This document shows positions 60,771 through 64,000 of a DNA stretch of 64,000 nucleotides, piece by piece; position 1 is the first letter of the stretch, and each line of letters starts with the position of its first letter. The stretch is taken from assembly GCA_030141605.1 (NCBI GenBank), contig JAQGDQ010000047.1:62001-126000 (forward strand), in the 5' to 3' direction. The stretch comes from Tubiluchus corallicola. Lineage: Eukaryota; Priapulida; Priapulimorpha; Priapulimorphida; Tubiluchidae. The position numbers were made by a program, and so were the translations under genes. A model generated the notes under the pieces. That model was not told where the DNA came from, did no database searches, and worked only from the letters and a program-made list of their open reading frames with translations.

Positions 60771-60986
60771 ATGCCTCTAGACTTGAGGAATGTGGATTGG
60801 GTTGAAAACTTAAGTACTCAACTGCACAAGGAATATGCAGTTGCTTTAACGAAACATTATTTAGAATCACGAGAAGTAACATACCAAAAGAAGCAATCAC
60901 TAATGAAATTTGGCTTTTGTTCTAGTAACGTGAACAAACAGTTGTTTAGTGCTTATTGCACTACTTTTTATTGTATGTTCACTTGA
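60771..60986 (+). other. Coding-like open frame, unassigned
   Basis: 71 codons. The first 45 (MPLDLRNVDWVENLSTQ, HKEYAVALTKHYLESREV) read like a helical protein N-terminus and the last 20 look like non-coding translation, so a first exon ending near 60925 is conceivable, but no consensus donor stands out. Another in-frame-unrelated ATG lies just upstream at 60754. No family recognised. Confidence 0.28.
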
Positions 60987-62795
60987 AGACATTTTCATTC
61001 TTACAATCTTAGGAAACTCAATGTTGCATATAATGTATCATCATGGAAGCTCTTCAACTTTTCATATGATACAAGCGCCAGATATATTTCTACTAAACTT
61101 ATACTTAAACTCTCTCTTTAGACTTAATTTCCTGTACACTATTCACCGCATTATTCTTTGATTATGTTTATCTGTGTTAAACTTACGTTATTCTGAGGCT
61201 TAATTTGAGACGTAATTTAAGTCCTTGAGTCTCTTTTGCATGTGTTTGCTTCGAGTTGTACTTGTATGTCCTCTTTCTTTGTAAATAGGATAGTACCGTT
61301 ACCTTTACATTTGTGAACAATACTAAATAATGCGCTTATCAAGTTTAGCAATATTAAGATTAAGTCTTTTTAACAGCTTACTTATCTACGTTGTTATTTT
61401 TTTATTTTTTTCGGTATACGTATGATTCCCTTATCCTGATCAATTACTATTGTTTTGCATCTTCTATTGGTTTAATTAGAAGTGTCAGCTTAGAAAAAGA
61501 GCTTAAGTAAGATATTATTTCTCTGTAAGTTTATTGTAAGTCAAATGGTAACATTCATTACCCCAAGTGAATATTAGGAATTTAATATTGGTTACTGATT
61601 AGCGTTTGTTTGTGCCATTTCCGTACGATTTTTCTAACAATGCCTACTTTTAATGACATATCTCTCTTGGGTAAACTATATAAAAGCAGCATATAACTGT
61701 TTTGCTTTCTTATTGAGTTATAACCTTATGTTGTAATTGGCATTATTTCGAAATTGATACCATATAATCACGTGTAATTTGTTGGTGTATGGTCAGTAGC
61801 CATATATTCAGTGTCTAGAATAATTATATTCAGAATTAGATGACTTCAAAATTCGCTGTAGAATTCTAAGCATTAATTTAGAAATATAGGCCAGTACTTC
61901 TGTATGTTTACTGTAATTTACTCATATTACACGTGATCCGCCCGCATAAAAATTATATTCCTATAGGCTTCACTATTAACTGGTATGTATTAATCTAAGC
62001 ATGCATTGTCAAGGTTAAAGTGATACAAAACTACCTGCAAACCGCTGTATATAGATATAAAGTTAACCTTGGAATGTACTAGTTTTCTGTAACACAATAA
62101 TTGTGACCTCAGGTTTGCGCGCAAACGATGTGTGAAATCTTTAACTTCCGTAACTTGTTGTGTCTGGTAACATCAAATTATTCATCATACACCTAACTAA
62201 TTCATGGCTTCCAGTGCATATTAACGCAATACTTTACTGTACAGTATTGGTTCATTTCATTATTATGCTTTTTTGCAATGCCTTGTGTATGTGTAGGGGA
62301 TGCGCATGCTGTGTGTGTGCATGCGTGGGTACTCTGCAGACTTAAGCATTATACTTATTAAGAATAAACCTACCTAGTCTTCAAAATATTATTCTGCTCT
62401 TAATACAATATTCATTAAGTTGCATTTGCAATAGTTTATTTTGAAAGCCCTAATGTTATGCTAATGCCAGATACCTTACACCACTTAATAACATATGTAT
62501 AAATGGTTCATTACTCAAATTAATCCCCACATAATCATTATCATAACGCTATCTACACTTAGTTAATCTAATTGTTCAAAATAGCAGCCCTTCGTGATAC
62601 ACTTATTTAAACATTGCTTACAAATATCGTTTATTGATATCATGATTTCACATACAAGTTTTAATCTGTTTTGAGGAAATCTGTTTTGTGTTTTGAAACA
62701 ATATTTGTGGAAATCTTGCGCAAAAATAAAAATATTATAGTCGGTTCAGTCTATCGTCCACTGGGCGAAAGCCCATTCTTGTTTAAAGATAAAGG
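60987..62795. other. Intergenic AT-rich region
   Basis: No supportable gene or repeat except weak GC-alternating words near 62290-62335. Confidence 0.5.
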
Positions 62796-63507
62796 TGTTG
62801 GGAGCCGAGTGGACCACTGAGCCAAGTAGACCAATTGGTCTACTTGGGCTGCCCAAGTAGGACATTAGAGACAGGTCGCGAATTGAGTCGTTAAGTGTAC
62901 TGACACCGTCCGTTGTGCTTGTTTATTTAATAATAATAATTAAAAACGTTAGTACACATTGAATAATTTATACATCTAATAAAATAAAAGAATTTTATTC
63001 TGAGCTGGTAGAACGGACAATATTAATTTGGTTTCGATATTAATGTTGTTGAAGTGAAAAAAAACACTTTTTTGCGAATTCAACATTTGTTTAAGGTATA
63101 TCATTTTTGATTTTGTCGCACTTCACAAACAGGTGATCCGTTTCACTACCTCTTGGGCAAATAATTGTTTTCTTATAAGTAAATGTTCTAGCGATCTATG
63201 TGTCCTTAGCAGCATCTGTCTCATTTTTAAATTTGCAATTATTTCTGTAATAACTGTGTGCAGAATTTCTCTCTTTAAAGCATTAGATACTAGGTTTAAT
63301 GTTATGATATATTAATGGAGTTAATCATAATGATGAAATTATTGTAAGAAATGCATTTGTAAATTTTCAAAAATTTGACAAAATTACCGATTCTCGACAA
63401 AAATCGCTAGTGTCCTACTTGGGCTGCCCATGTAGGACGCTACTTTTAGCGCATCGGTTTTACCGGAAGTGGTCTACTTGGCTCAGTGGTCAACTCGGCT
63501 CCCTACA
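62796..63507 (-). mobile_element. TGTWGGG terminal-inverted-repeat element, copy 3
   Basis: Inverted relative to copies 1 and 2. The ends read TGTTGGGAGCCGAGTGGACC and, in reverse complement, TGTAGGGAGCCGAGTTGACC. Both continue with ACTGAGCCAAGTAGACC, so the arms match over about 37 bases. Flanked by AAAGG and AAAGT (4 of 5 match). The interior shares 'ccaagtaggaca' sub-terminal units and the AT-rich core with the other copies. Confidence 0.85.
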
Positions 63508-63639
63508 AAAGTATCCGATATTTTATCTAAAATTAACAGACATTCTTTAACTTTTCGACTCATGCTGACACTAAACATTTTCTTCACATTTTTTTTCAAA
63601 TTTTGCATTTCCGGTAATAACATGCCCAACACGAGTTAA

Positions 63640-64000
63640 AGATGCCTCAAACACAAAAACAGAATGTATAAGCTAACACTGAAAGGTAATCTTATTCTCA
63701 CTAATCAATACAAACAATATAGAAATAAAGTGAATAATTTTATAAAACTTGCTAAAACTAATTACTACAAAAATAAATTGGAAAATTATGAAAATAATAT
63801 AAAGAAAACCTGGACAATAATGAAAGAAACAATGAACAAAGGTAAAAAATCAGTTAATATCAAACTCAATGTCAGTAATAAAATACTGACCAATAATAGT
63901 GTAATAGTAGATAAATTCAATGAATATTTTGTGAGTATTGGATCGTCTCTTGCAAATAAAATAGGAAACTCATATAAGCGTTATTCAGAACATTTAATGG
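63640..64000 (+). mobile_element. LINE ORF2 fragment running off the window end
   Basis: Open for about 120 codons from 63640 to the last base. The composition (Lys/Asn-rich) and order (QYRNKVNNFIKLAKTNYY, KKTWTIMKETMN, VDKFNEYFVSIGSSLANKI) match the linker between endonuclease and reverse transcriptase of L2/CR1/Rex-like LINEs. Upstream endonuclease is absent, so this copy is 5'-truncated, but the visible part has no stops. Confidence 0.78.

Noticed and set aside
1-64000. CRISPR arrays, prokaryotic operons or phage
   Set aside because: The window is clearly eukaryotic, with spliced genes and no direct-repeat/spacer arrays.

Overview
This is a eukaryotic, animal (metazoan) genomic window. 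It is AT-rich and intron-rich, with GT-AG introns, long non-coding stretches, microsatellites and many decayed transposable elements. The two conserved genes (ACOT8-like, RANBP9/10-like) are animal housekeeping genes. A tandem C2H2 zinc-finger family, LINE, hAT, pogo-like and 5S-derived SINE remnants fit an invertebrate genome; I cannot fix the phylum from sequence alone. Most of the open reading frames in the window are chance ORFs in AT-rich DNA.

Layout. (1) 1-3.9 kb: the last two coding exons of a plus-strand peroxisomal acyl-CoA thioesterase (ACOT8-like); the rest of that gene lies before position 2901 and probably outside the window. Its upstream intron carries a 21-bp minisatellite. (2) 8.7-24.0 kb: a complete minus-strand RANBP9/RANBP10-like gene. 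I could join 11 coding exons in phase, including a 23-nt micro-exon, into a 594-residue protein with SPRY, LisH, CTLH and CRA regions. (3) 27.1-55.5 kb: four paralogous minus-strand zinc-finger genes (called A, B, C, D here), each with an uninterrupted coding exon, spaced 7.8-9.8 kb apart. All share an N-terminal finger signature, an acidic linker, an unusual short finger and a C-terminal C2H2 array. (4) Between and after them lie transposon relics: a 5S rRNA-headed SINE with a 13-bp target duplication (32.6-33.1 kb), three copies of a TGTWGGG-ended inverted-repeat element with 5-bp duplications (30.8, 51.8, 62.8 kb), pogo-like and hAT-like MITEs, three LINE fragments, a broken retroelement gag/protease region, a broken hAT transposase and a THAP-domain fragment.

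The genes do not form an operon. ACOT8 would act in peroxisomal acyl-CoA hydrolysis and RANBP9/10 as a scaffold of the CTLH E3 ligase complex. The zinc-finger cluster is a local, lineage-expanded set of probable DNA-binding regulators embedded in repeat-rich DNA. It is the most interesting element here: framework and finger order are kept, while several predicted DNA-contact residues differ between copies.
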